Below are positions 34,830 to 44,090 of a stretch of 44,090 nt of DNA, piece after piece. Source of the stretch: Antrodiella citrinella (Eukaryota > Basidiomycota > Agaricomycetes > Polyporales > Steccherinaceae). Under the pieces are notes generated by a model. It was given only the letters and a program-made list of their open reading frames with translations, was not told the DNA's origin and did not search any database. The number at the start of each line of letters is the position of its first letter. Position 1 is the first letter of the stretch. The DNA is taken from assembly GCA_004802725.1 (NCBI GenBank), contig SGPM01000233.1, positions 1 to 44,090 on the forward strand, in the 5' to 3' direction. A program made the position numbers and the translations under genes.

Positions 34830-34911
34830 GTCCTTGTCGATTAGTGGTTAGATCATCACGTTGTGGCAACACAATTCCGTGAAGACGCAAGCTCGAATCC
34901 TGCCTGGGACA
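34830..34911 (+). tRNA. tRNA-His (anticodon GTG) with a 10-nt intron
   Basis: A cloverleaf can be folded by eye: acceptor GTCCTTG (34830-34836) with CTGGGAC (34904-34910), one T-T mismatch; D-stem GATT/GATC; anticodon stem TCACG/CGTGA; loop TTGTGG..C with GTG at 34863-34865; T-stem GCAAG/CCTGC with one A-C mismatch; T-loop CTCGAAT. The anticodon loop is interrupted after position 37 by CAACACAATT (34867-34876), the standard place for a tRNA intron. The discriminator base is A. The mismatches and T54-to-C change may mean a weakened or pseudo copy, but a downstream T-run fits a Pol III terminator. Confidence 0.65.
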
Positions 34912-34914
34912 TAA

Positions 34915-34928
34915 TTTTGGCTCTTTTT
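34915..34928 (+). terminator. Pol III T-run terminator after tRNA-His
   Basis: TTTT at 34915-34918 and TTTTT at 34924-34928 follow the tRNA by 4-17 bases, as expected for RNA polymerase III termination. Confidence 0.5.
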
Positions 34929-35060
34929 GCTTCTCGGCTACATCGATTCCTAGACCACTAACAACCTGTTGTTCGCCGGCAGAAAACAACTGTGACTATG
35001 ATTACATTCGATACATTTTGTGTTATACTGATGACAAAGTCCCATGCATGCAAGAAAGTC

Positions 35061-36783
35061 CTACACATGATCCATAGTAGAGAAAGTTGGGGCATTCGGG
35101 GATACATCTACGTCACTCAGCTCAATGACTTCTTCGATAGTGTCCAGGTTGGGGTCATGATTCAACGGTTCAGTGTCATATCGTACACCGTGATTTTCGG
35201 AGGACCCCTCACTCGACGAATGGTTGAATTGCAACGACATGTTGATCCGCGAGGTGAAGAGGAATGTCGTGGAGTCGTTCGCGCTCGATCCGTTGGTCCC
35301 ATTGGGAGTTCGTGTATTGCCTGCGCGCTCTTGGAGATTCAGTATGACTCGCGACATCATGCTGACTGAGATGCTGCTTGCAGCTGTTGAGAGTGCACCT
35401 CTCAATGCGGGCTGTGGAGTATAAGACACGGAATTGATATCCGTTCGGGCGGAATAAACATACCGTCCAGAACTAGGATACGGATATTAATGTTATTTGA
35501 CAGAAGTGGTTGAGAGAGAAAACACCTTACATAGAAAGTGAGTGTGTTGGCAAGGTTCGCGACAGCCATTACACTGCAGGAAGGTACAAGGATTAATGAT
35601 GCTGATGTACCTTGAAAGTCGTGAAGATCAACGGACTCACGCGAAATAGATGGCACCTGAAGGGAGAGAAATCAGTCTTGTTCGCGGGGCGTCGGCGTGA
35701 TGTCAAGGCACACTCACCGTCTCTTGCTATCAGAAGAATAAGATCGTTCAAGTTGCCTATTCGGCTTCGAGTGACCTCCTTATACGATTTGTATAGGGTG
35801 AGGGACACTATCATAGAGTCGAACAGAAACAGGCACTCCCATGCAACTGCGATACCTGTCCGTGCGGTCAGCATCATGCACAATACTAGTACATGGAGTC
35901 TCGCCAAATATCACTTACGGATAGCTCTGTTGCGTGCCGAGAAGCGGGTATAGATGTTAGACATACGTATGCGGCGAATAAAGCAAAAACGTGCTACTCA
36001 CGCGACCTTCCCAGAGGCAGCGTGACACCCATACGAGATACTTATCCCCGCATCTTGGTCAGCTATTGCCCACTGAAACGAAGCCACGTTCAACGTTCAA
36101 CCATGCAGAATCCATAGAATGCAAGAAATTCCACTCACACCGCTCACGCCTATCAATAAGCCAGAAACGCATAAAATCATTACCAAGACACGACGGTCTC
36201 GTCCCCACAGGGCATACGTCCGCATCGTGAGTATGTCTGAACGGAATGTGCGTGTTAGAAATAAATCAGCAAAGGTGTTATCAAGAGCTCTCACAGCAAA
36301 CTATCAGCTGCGCGCAAAAGATGACGAGTTGTCGAAAGATAGCGTATTCCTTGCAGGACTGACGAGAAATTAGTCTTAGTCTCTGGAACAGGCACAGGCA
36401 GCAGCATTACATGTATAGTCTTGAATGGTGTAAAATTGCCAACGTTCACAGCGATGTCCTGTGAAGAATTTGAGTAAATGACCTGCCAATATCGACAGAA
36501 GTTGCTGGCATACCGCAATTACAGAGAAATAACGATTTAGCAGGAATGGCCACGACATGACGAGCTTGGGTTTGCTCCAGATGTGTGTCACCTCGCTGCT
36601 TAAAGTAATCAGGAAGTCATAGTACAGGATAACTGTGCGTCCTGCAATTCAGTAATGCAGCATTGACTACAGAGTTGCAAAAGACCCACCAATGCCCAGC
36701 AAATGAAGGTAATTGTGGACACGGCTGTTCAGGCGAATTGAGATAGGCTGGAACTGGAACGAGGAAAGACTCGGTACGCACAT
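35061..36783 (-). CDS. DUF6533-domain multi-pass membrane protein
   Basis: Integral membrane protein of an Agaricomycete-expanded family of unknown function. About eight short exons. In order: NSRVHNYLHLLGIGRTVILYYDFL, then the DUF6533 core TLSSEVTHIWSKPK and WPFLLNRYFSVIA; a helix with FRQLVIFCAQLIVCYIL; MRTYALWGRDRRVLVMIL; then IAVAWECLFLFDSMIV and YKSYKEVTRSR; VMAVANLANTLTFYV; and finally SMMSRVILNLQERAG and an Asp/Glu/Ser-rich cytoplasmic tail ending MDHV. About six or seven hydrophobic helices. The start MCVPSLSS at 36783 is the best candidate, but an upstream in-frame ATG exists. Membership is convincing; ligand and role are unknown. Confidence 0.8.
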
Positions 36784-39643
36784 ATCGGCCAGCGGGATCG
36801 ACTCATCTCCATCCATTTCACACCAAAGGTGCCCCAAATCGGGGCTGCACCTGGCGGCTTGGTGTGAAGGGTTAACGTGGAGGAGGAGGGGGGACGAGGA
36901 ACATAATCTAGCCGAGTGACAGGGTCTCTTATATGCGCCCATGTGAGCCACCCGCATGCACCTGCCGATGCTCTTCCCCATCTGGGTGTGTAAATGCACA
37001 CGCCGCCGCAGGCTACGTGAATGGCAGTCATACAATCTTCCACAAATTGTCGCTGTCGATGACTAGAGCGGCGGTCATATTGTGCCTCCTTGGATACGTC
37101 GACAGCGAGAAGTAGATTCTGCTGCTTTACTTTGTTATGTTGAACGCGCTGAACTGACGTTACTTGGCAGATGATCATCGTGGGAATCACCATCCAGGTG
37201 ACATTCGAAGGCGGTGAGTCTGATGTACGACAGGTGGATTCCCCGATGATTTGACTCTCAAGAATACAACAACAATGGTCGTCGCTTTGCGTACGATTAG
37301 AAGGTGGTAGGAGGTGGTACTAGCCTGGAAGAGGTGTTGATGTGCCATCAATGAGAATTGCTGGATTACTGTGATCACTGTTCGAATCTGCGGTGCATAT
37401 CAGATAAATACGTACCTGGTCCTTTTAGAGACATATACGCATTCCCAGATGCCGGAGGAACACGGAGCCAAACCAGCTGTACCTTCCATATACACAGTAT
37501 AAGATTGAATGACTAGGGTCCAGACGTCCAGGTCTCATTGGAATTGAGATCTTTCGAGTTCATGAAGAAGGTTTTGAATGGGCGGTCAGTGACTGACCTT
37601 GGCCACTCCACTCGAGCATCCTCCACTTTCTCGAGACCAGATGTAACCCGCGCCCGAACGGAGACATGAACTATTCGCAGTCATGAACGGTGAGCATACC
37701 TCTGAGAGGTACAAGGTCGCTTGCATACCTACTGACGATGAACCCTGGTCAAATGTCGAAATGGGGCGGCGCACGTATCCGAATACCCCGTGCGAGTCCG
37801 TCAACCACTCAGCACCTATCTGCCGGCACTTGCAAACGTCGAACGTCGAAGTCCTGGGCCGCCGGGAAAGGGATGCGAAACGTTGTTCATCCGCAAAGTG
37901 AATCTGTCAGCTGTCACTTCAAGAGGAAACTTAGATGACAGAAGGTCCAACCTCTCTAAAAACGGGTACGTTCTTTCATTGACAAGCTCATGATGATTGG
38001 GAACATTGTTGTAGTGTTCAGATGTCGGTCGTCCTTGAAGAACTAAGAATTATCAGATGATCAGATGACGAGACTTTGGATCTGTCGTACAAAACTCTTA
38101 CATATCAGCATTCAGAATCTCCGAGACGATACAGTACAGATACACGCACATATAGGTGCCAAATGAACGGGATAACGGAGGTACATACCCTGTCAATGTC
38201 ACGCCTAGCAGCTTACTACACCCCAGAGTAGAGCAATTGAGCTCCAAGAGCACGCTTTGTCGGCACCACGAGTCTCAATAGTCTGCAACGTGATGATGCT
38301 AAGCGGCGATGGCAAATGAACAACAGAAACTCACCAACGCTTCTAACGTGTTTAAGGGTAGGTGTCCACAGAACTCTAGTACGCACGAATCGGTGTGATC
38401 AGGTATGATTGAAGGTTTGCACGACTTCCTATCTCGATCGAGCGTTAACTTTGTTGGCCGGGCCTTACACCTTACATGTGAACTATTGCCCGAGAAGTAC
38501 AAAGGCCTGAGTAAATCGTAGCACGTCACGACCAGAAAGAACCAGCAGGCATTGTCGCCTTCGTTCCCGCGATGGAATTGCCTGAGACTTCTTCAGACAT
38601 GTTCAATTGAGCGGTATTGCCAAAACCCCGCACTTCGCGGATAAGACTGGGCATGGAGGCGTACTCACGGGATCCAGGACACGAAAGGGAAGTGCTTTGA
38701 GATTGTGAAACTGATGCGGGATGTAGCGCGCATTGGGGAGGAATGATTGCTAACGACCAACGTTCAGCTATGCAATCTGGAGCTCAGGTCAGGTCACGCC
38801 ACTGGCCGTGATCTTCGAACACGCCCCGAGGACAACCCGCGGACACTCGCGATCGCTGTGGGGCATGTGTGGACCCCCCCCCCCCTGCAAGATGCGCAGA
38901 CGAGTGGTACGACCATGTTCGAGGCTCCAGTCCAGATTGAAACGCAAAAAACGAGCAGTACCACCATTGAAATTAGGGCCCAGGTGTTCGTTCATCTAGA
39001 GCAGGCACATCATGCATCATCGGCCACAACTAACAGTGGCCGTCGTCCTTATGCGAATGACGTTGTCTATGAATACCGATCCGCGCGAGTCCGTAGTCCT
39101 CCTGAATAGTTAACAGGGTATGACTCTATGCGACCGGAAGAAGCGCTGGGTCAACCCAGAAGGTCAATATGATAAGGTGGGAGGTATCACGGCTCTGCCA
39201 CTCACCGGCGGAGGATTGAGAAATCTGCCAACACGGTAGAATAGGGTATGTTCTCTCCGTGCAGCACACGCGCAAACTGACGTCGACATGTTTGTGACAA
39301 AAATGCAGACTTTCGTTGCAAAACGGAGGAAGCACAGGTCTCGCGACGGCTTGCATAAGTGTCCATTATCTGAATACACTTGGGAGGGCTACATTGTCCT
39401 GATTGGCATACAGTAACATGATGGCAGTTGCGAAGAGAACAGCCAAACAAAAATACAAGTACGAAACAGGGGTGACATACGTGACGTGACGATGAGCAAG
39501 ATCGTGACGCGATTGTGACACTATTACCAGGTGATCGATTTTGGTGCTGATCTACTATGATCGGCTATTTCCGGGAAGCCATAAGAATCGAACAGCTGCT
39601 CTCAATTCTCCCTCCCAACCCTCATCCTCTATCTTCTATCGCA
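36784..39643. other. 2.9-kb stretch without a confidently modelled gene
   Basis: The first part is the DUF6533 gene promoter. Between 37000 and 38800 the minus strand has scattered hydrophobic or exon-like pieces (for example 37187-37378, and GDNACWFFLVVTCYDLL at about 38508-38560) that I could not join into a frame; they may be a decayed membrane-protein gene. A 120-codon plus-strand frame (38747-39109) is unrecognised. A run of 12 C lies at 38874-38885. The last 150 bases hold the cyclophilin promoter. Confidence 0.4.
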
Positions 39644-40451
39644 ATGGCCAACGTCTTTGTGAGTCCAAATATTCTTCAGCTGCGATCCTGCTTCAACCAT
39701 CTCCCCACTATAACTTTTTGGTGCAATTTCTTCTGGTGATCAGGGCTGATCAGTGTGTTTGCGTCTCTTGCCATTTTTTCCTGTATAGTTCGATATCACC
39801 ATCGGCGGCGAGCCCGCTGGTCGCGTCACCTTCAAGCTGTACGACGATGTGGTTCCCAAAACCGCCAAGAACTTCCGTGAGCTCGCCACCGGCGTGCATG
39901 GTTTCGGTTTCTCTGGCTCCAAGTTCCATCGCGTAATCCCCAACTTCATGTTGCAGGGTGGAGACTTCACCCGCGGAAACGGTCAGCTCCACCGCTTTAT
40001 TTTCCACCACAGGTGCCCTTGACTGACTTTTTCACTTGACAGGAACTGGTGGAAAGTCCATCTACGGCGAGAAGTTCGCTGGTGAGTGGATATGCTACGG
40101 TCGTGCCTCCTGTCGGGCGTAATTTCTCATTGATATGTCTGCCTGCAGATGAGAACTTCCAGTTGAAGCACACCAAGCCCGGTATCCTTTCCATGGCCAA
40201 CGCCGGAAAGAACACCAACGGTTCCCAGTTCTTCATCACGACTGTCGTCACCTCTTGGCTCGATGGCGCCCACGTCGTTTTCGGTGCGTGTCCCTTCTGT
40301 AGACCTCTTGTATCTTGCGCTGACCCATCGTTGTATTTTTGCAGGCGAGGTCGTTGACGGTATGGACATCGTGAAGAAGGTCGAGTCTCTCGGTACCGCC
40401 TCCGGCACAACAAAGAAGGAGATCAAGATCGCCGCGTCTGGTACCGTTTAA
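39644..40451 (+). CDS. CPR1: Cyclophilin A-type peptidyl-prolyl isomerase
   Basis: Cytosolic cis-trans prolyl isomerase and cyclosporin A receptor. Five exons (39644-39658, 39789-39981, 40043-40081, 40149-40283, 40345-40451) give 162 residues, the standard length of single-domain cyclophilin. The first exon has only five codons. Active-site residues are visible: Arg in [27 protein letters not shown] formed across an intron, [16 protein letters not shown], and the cyclosporin-contact Trp in [11 protein letters not shown]. No signal peptide, targeting signal or extra domain. Firm. Confidence 0.97.
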
Positions 40452-41017
40452 AAGACTCGTAGCTTAGCCCATGGTCGATTCTGCCGCTAGCATGGCTGCA
40501 TACAGGATTTTTGGTGTTGGAAGTTGTGACAAGAAGAAGATAACATATTCTGTATTCTGATTGAAGTAGTATTCGTGACTTGATATGTATGACGTCGCTT
40601 CACCTTGAATCCGTGACTCTACAGATGGAACACTATCATGAGATACAACTCTTGAGACGCGACATGCTTTGGGCCTCAGGACTTTCTCGAAACACCATCG
40701 AAACACTTCCAACTGGGCGTTGCTCTCTGCATCTTTAAGTTTTCGTTTCTCAGGTCTTTCCGCCACGTGAAACTCGTCCAGATCGCGCGATTCTGACAAG
40801 AGTGACGCGTTTCTGCATTCCGAATGGTCTTGAGCAGTTCATCGCCGTCATGCACTTTCGGTTCTCTCAGTGTCTCTTCATGATTCATAGTGGTGGCCTG
40901 CTGATAGACGAGCTTTTGACTAGGTGTGTACACTCTGTGTTCATCTGTGGATTAGTACTGACTAAGTTAGTTAAGCCTGAGTCGTCGGAGACCTTGTTCT
41001 CCGAAGTTTCGCATACC
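40452..41017. other. Intergenic region between cyclophilin and the permease
   Basis: 566 bases with the cyclophilin 3' end and permease promoter. A minus-strand frame of 111 codons (40464-40799, Glu/Lys-rich start) overlaps the cyclophilin 3' side; I see no motif and do not call it a gene. Confidence 0.45.
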
Positions 41018-43286
41018 ATGTCTCAGCAGGCGCAAGCAAGGGATGGCAGCATACCACAGGACGGAGAGAGCGAACCTCTGCTAGCTCACGCACCAGCTGC
41101 ATCGGCGGGCAGCGAGTTCGGTATGCTAACACGTCCTATAAACCCTTCGTCTGCTGATGCGCTCCTCAGATGAATCCCAGCCTCTTCTTGATACCCATGG
41201 AAAGCGACAACTAGGTACGAGTGAACGCTCTTTCCTGAGTCTGCGTTGCTCAAACTTACCCTCGACCTAGGTCTCGTGAGCGCGTCCTTTCTGATATTCA
41301 ATCGCGTTATCGGAACCGGGTACATACTCCAAACTCTTGCTATGCACAAACCCCAGCTCACCCACACTTCGCAGGATCTTCGCAAGCCCGAGCGTGATCC
41401 TCCGCGCGTCAGGGAGCGTAGGGATGTCCTTGCTGATGTGGGTGTTGGGCGCATCGGTAGCAGCGTGCGGGACGGCGGTTTACATCGAGCTCGGGACGGT
41501 GCGTATGCAGTGGCTCGGAACGCGATAGTCGTGCTCATGATTTGATGGCGTTAGGGTCTGCCCCGCAGCGGAGGCGAGAAGATCTATTTGGAGTATATAT
41601 TCCGAAAACCGATGTTTTTGGCGTCGTCTACGTATGCGATGTACGCGGTGTTCATTGTGCGTCCATTCCCGTTCATTTTGCACCAGACGTATCATGCTGA
41701 TGTTTGCTTTTGTTCAGGCATGGCAGTCTGCCTCGGCAACAGTCTTCGGGGAATGTACGTGCACTTTCCATATCCATTTGGAAATTACTCATGCATTCAC
41801 AGACCTGACGCACGCCATCAGCCCGAACGGCGAGCCTCTCCCAGTATCGACGCGCTTCATCAGTCTCTGCTGTTTGACGTTCGCGTTCATCGTACACGGG
41901 ACACGGGTCCAATGGGGGATACACATAGGGAACACCCTGGCTACGATCAAGCTCCTCGTCTTGTTCGGAATGGGGTTTTCTGGTCTAGCAGTCCTCGCAG
42001 GAATGAAAGGATTCGAGTTGGAGAAGGTATGTGCGAGGTTGTCGTTCATGTCGTTGTCCCTACTCATATTGGTGTCAGCCCCCGAATAACTTTGAATGGT
42101 CCGTCATGTGGGCAGGCACAGCGAGTGGTGGTACAAACGCTTTCGTGACAGGGATGTACAACGTCATATGGTACGTCTTCAGATTTCTGGCCCTCGTGTA
42201 ATCGTCCTGACAGTTGGCTCGCAGGTCCTTCATCGGCTATTCCAACGCGAACTACGCTCTCTCCGAAGTCCGCAACCCCGTCCGCACCATCAAGTTGGCT
42301 GCACCGACGGCAATGTTCCTCGTCACCGCGATGTACCTGCTTGTGAACGTGGCTTACTACGCGGTCGTGGACAAGGAAGCTATCTTGGGGTCTGGGAGGA
42401 TCGCCGCTGCGCTGTTCTTTGGGAGGTTGTGGGGTACCAAGGCTGAACGGGTAAGTACGCCTCATAGAGTCGTACATTTCGTTGTTGACGAGAATATCTA
42501 GCTGGTCAGTGTGGTGATTGCGTGTTCGACAATGGGGAACGTGTTGGCCGTTTTGTTCAGCCAGTCGCGAGGTATGGTCTGGGTTTTGTACCTGTCACAC
42601 ACTCCGTACTGACTATAGGACACAGTCATTCAGGAATTGGGAAGAGAAGGAATCCTCCCATTCTCTTCGTTCTTCGCTAGTAGCAAACCCTTCGGGACGC
42701 CCTTGGCCGGTCTCTTCGCCCAGTGGCTCGTCACGTCTCTCGTCATCACCGTCGTCCCATCCGGCGACGCATACCTTTTCATGCTTAACAGTGCGTACCC
42801 CCTCGCCCGTGTGCTAGCTTACTTACCTACAAATGTGACACAGTGTCTTCATACCCGCTTTCGTTGATCAACATGTTCGTATCCGCCGGTCTGATACTCC
42901 TACACACGCCTCTGCTGAAGTACGACTGGGACCCGCCATTCCGGTCGTACCACCTGGCGACGGTGTTCTTCTTCCTGTCTAATGTGTTTTTGGTGTTCGC
43001 GCCGCTCATACCTCCCGCCGCTGGGTTCCGGCCTTACGAAAAGTTACCATACTGGGTGAGCATGCCTCTTTTTGTTCTCGAGTTGCTTGGGTTTGTGCTG
43101 AGGGTGGTTGTGGTGGTATTTTAGCTGCACGTCGTTGTGGCGTCCTCCATATCCGTGGTGGGGGTCACGTATTGGTATGTCAAGTTTAGGTGGTTACCTG
43201 CACGAGGAGGGTATACCTATGTGCATGAGCGGGTCGTGCAGGACGATGGGGCGACGCGGAATGTGATTCGGAAGATCATGGATTAG
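41018..43286 (+). CDS. MUP1: Amino-acid permease, Mup1/LAT-like (APC superfamily)
   Basis: Plasma-membrane transporter; the closest class I recognise is the fungal high-affinity methionine permease Mup1. Roughly eleven exons. A hydrophilic N-terminus (MSQQAQARDGS) precedes TM1: LGLVSASFLIFNRVIGTG and IFASPSVILRASGSVG hold the unwound helix with its GxG substrate motif. GLPRSGGEKIYLEYIF is the conserved TM2-3 loop. Later helices include RVQWGIHIGNTLATIKLL, FIGYSNANYALSEVRNP, AMFLVTAMYLLVNVAYY and VIQELGREGILPF. Twelve helices fit. The C-terminal end VIRKIMD is short. Substrate preference is inferred from family likeness only. Confidence 0.88.
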
Positions 43287-43653
43287 AACCTGCCGTATAA
43301 TTAGACATCCGAGCCAACCTTGGGATTTTGGACGCTGTTCGTGGAGGTGCGCAGAGTCGAACTCGTTGTCTGAACTGCTCGTTCTGATCTCTGCGACTTA
43401 AAGATTACATATTGTAATATAATCAATGTTGCACGAACCACCAGGACAGGATGATCGGGGTATGACATCACAAGCCAACGAGTGATCGAGGAAAGTGGCC
43501 AGCTCGAAGTGGACCCATACACGGTGACGCAGTCGGGATCCACATCGTGCATTTATATACCCTCTCCTCCCCGCACCATTCACATCTCAAATTCAACTCA
43601 ACACGTGAGCACTCTTGTGACTGAAATATTACTGAAATAACCAGTCTATCATC
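43287..43653. other. Intergenic region upstream of the right-edge gene
   Basis: 367 bases with the permease 3' end and promoter of the next gene; no other feature seen. Confidence 0.45.
43554..43559 (+). promoter_or_regulatory. TATA-like element of the right-edge gene
   Basis: TATATA, about 95 bases before the ATG at 43654. Confidence 0.45.
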
Positions 43654-44090
43654 ATGAGTAAAGAAGCCATGACCTCGCAACGGCACAACGAGTACGTCGG
43701 GTCCGACGCGAACGCTGGGCGGATCCCAGGTGCGGACAACGCGACCTCGGGGCATAATTACATCGCCATCTTCCCCAAAGGTTCGTCCCTACCCGTTTCG
43801 TTGTATGTATGTGGAGACTGACGAAGATGTGTGGGGACAGAGGGTGCGCCGAAGCAGAGCATCGCTGAGAGGAGACCGGAGGAGCACTTGCCTCCGCCTA
43901 CGGGGAGGGACGTGCCCCCGAGAGGTGTCTCGCCAGGTACGTCGTCTCCGTGCGACCGATCCGTGTCGCTGACGGGATGGGTTCATCAGACACGACGAAC
44001 GCATTCGTCGAACGCCTCACCACGTTCCGTCCAACCGGGCACGATCAACAAGATCAGCAGCAGCAGCCACTCCCCCCCGCCCCAGACTCC
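43654..44090 (+). CDS. 5' part of an unidentified gene, cut by the window end
   Basis: Three exons can be joined in frame: the first starts MSKEAMTSQRHNEYVG and ends IAIFPK before an intron near 43781, the second covers EGAPKQSIAERRPEE to GVSP, and the third runs from near 43990 off the window (DTTNAFVERLTTFRP, then Gln- and Pro-rich). The visible 110 or so residues are hydrophilic, Pro/Gln/Arg-rich and probably disordered; no domain is recognised. A TATA-like sequence upstream supports a real start. The fold and function must lie beyond the window. Confidence 0.6.

Noticed and set aside
37330..37400. GTTCGAATC, a tRNA B-box-like string
   Set aside because: No acceptor, D or anticodon stem could be paired around it.
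40464..40799. 111-codon minus-strand frame, charged at its N-terminus
   Set aside because: It begins between genes and runs to the cyclophilin 3' end with no motif; kept only as a note.

Overview
This is nuclear DNA of a filamentous basidiomycete, most likely an Agaricomycete. Genes are split by many introns of roughly 50-70 bp with GT..AG borders, spacing is compact, and the families are fungal: a DUF6533 membrane protein, a tyrosine-kinase-like (TKL) kinase with an HGD catalytic loop, Nnf1, and fungal Lcb2, Dug1, Mup1 and Ugd orthologues. Nothing prokaryotic or viral was seen. All gene models were spliced by eye; the models for which I counted exons exactly close in frame.

Left edge (1-2330): two 400-bp arms form an almost perfect inverted repeat (two mismatches by eye) around a 1.53-kb core. 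The core holds a five-exon gene of about 452 codons whose second half carries a helical domain resembling the fungal MLKL-like/HeLo-like four-helix bundle. The last 19 codons and the stop lie inside the right arm. No transposase is visible, so this looks like a non-autonomous foldback/TIR element carrying a gene.

Housekeeping block (3.7-11.1 kb, all +): UDP-glucose 6-dehydrogenase, serine palmitoyltransferase subunit 2 and a Dug1-type Cys-Gly dipeptidase. A minus-strand block follows (11.2-20.5 kb): a short-chain dehydrogenase, a 1138-residue tandem-RRM RNA-binding protein with a long low-complexity tail, and a second, paralogous dehydrogenase. Then come kinetochore Nnf1 (+), an Lpx1-like alpha/beta hydrolase (+) and a secreted amidase (-).

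The most unusual gene lies at 27.3-33.2 kb (+): an intact TKL kinase spliced in frame to the same four-helix-type domain found in the left-edge element, then an EF-hand-like loop, a beta-rich region and ZZ-like cysteine clusters, about 1,645 residues in all. It is tail-to-tail with mitochondrial HMG-CoA lyase (-). A tRNA-His(GTG) with a 10-nt intron, a DUF6533 membrane protein (-), a gene-poor 2.9-kb stretch, cyclophilin A (+), a Mup1-like amino-acid permease (+) and the 5' part of an unidentified gene (+) complete the window.

Best leads: the TIR element with an intact four-helix-domain gene, and the kinase fused to a member of the same family. Together they suggest an expanded fungal signalling or cell-death-like family that is partly mobile; that functional reading is inference.
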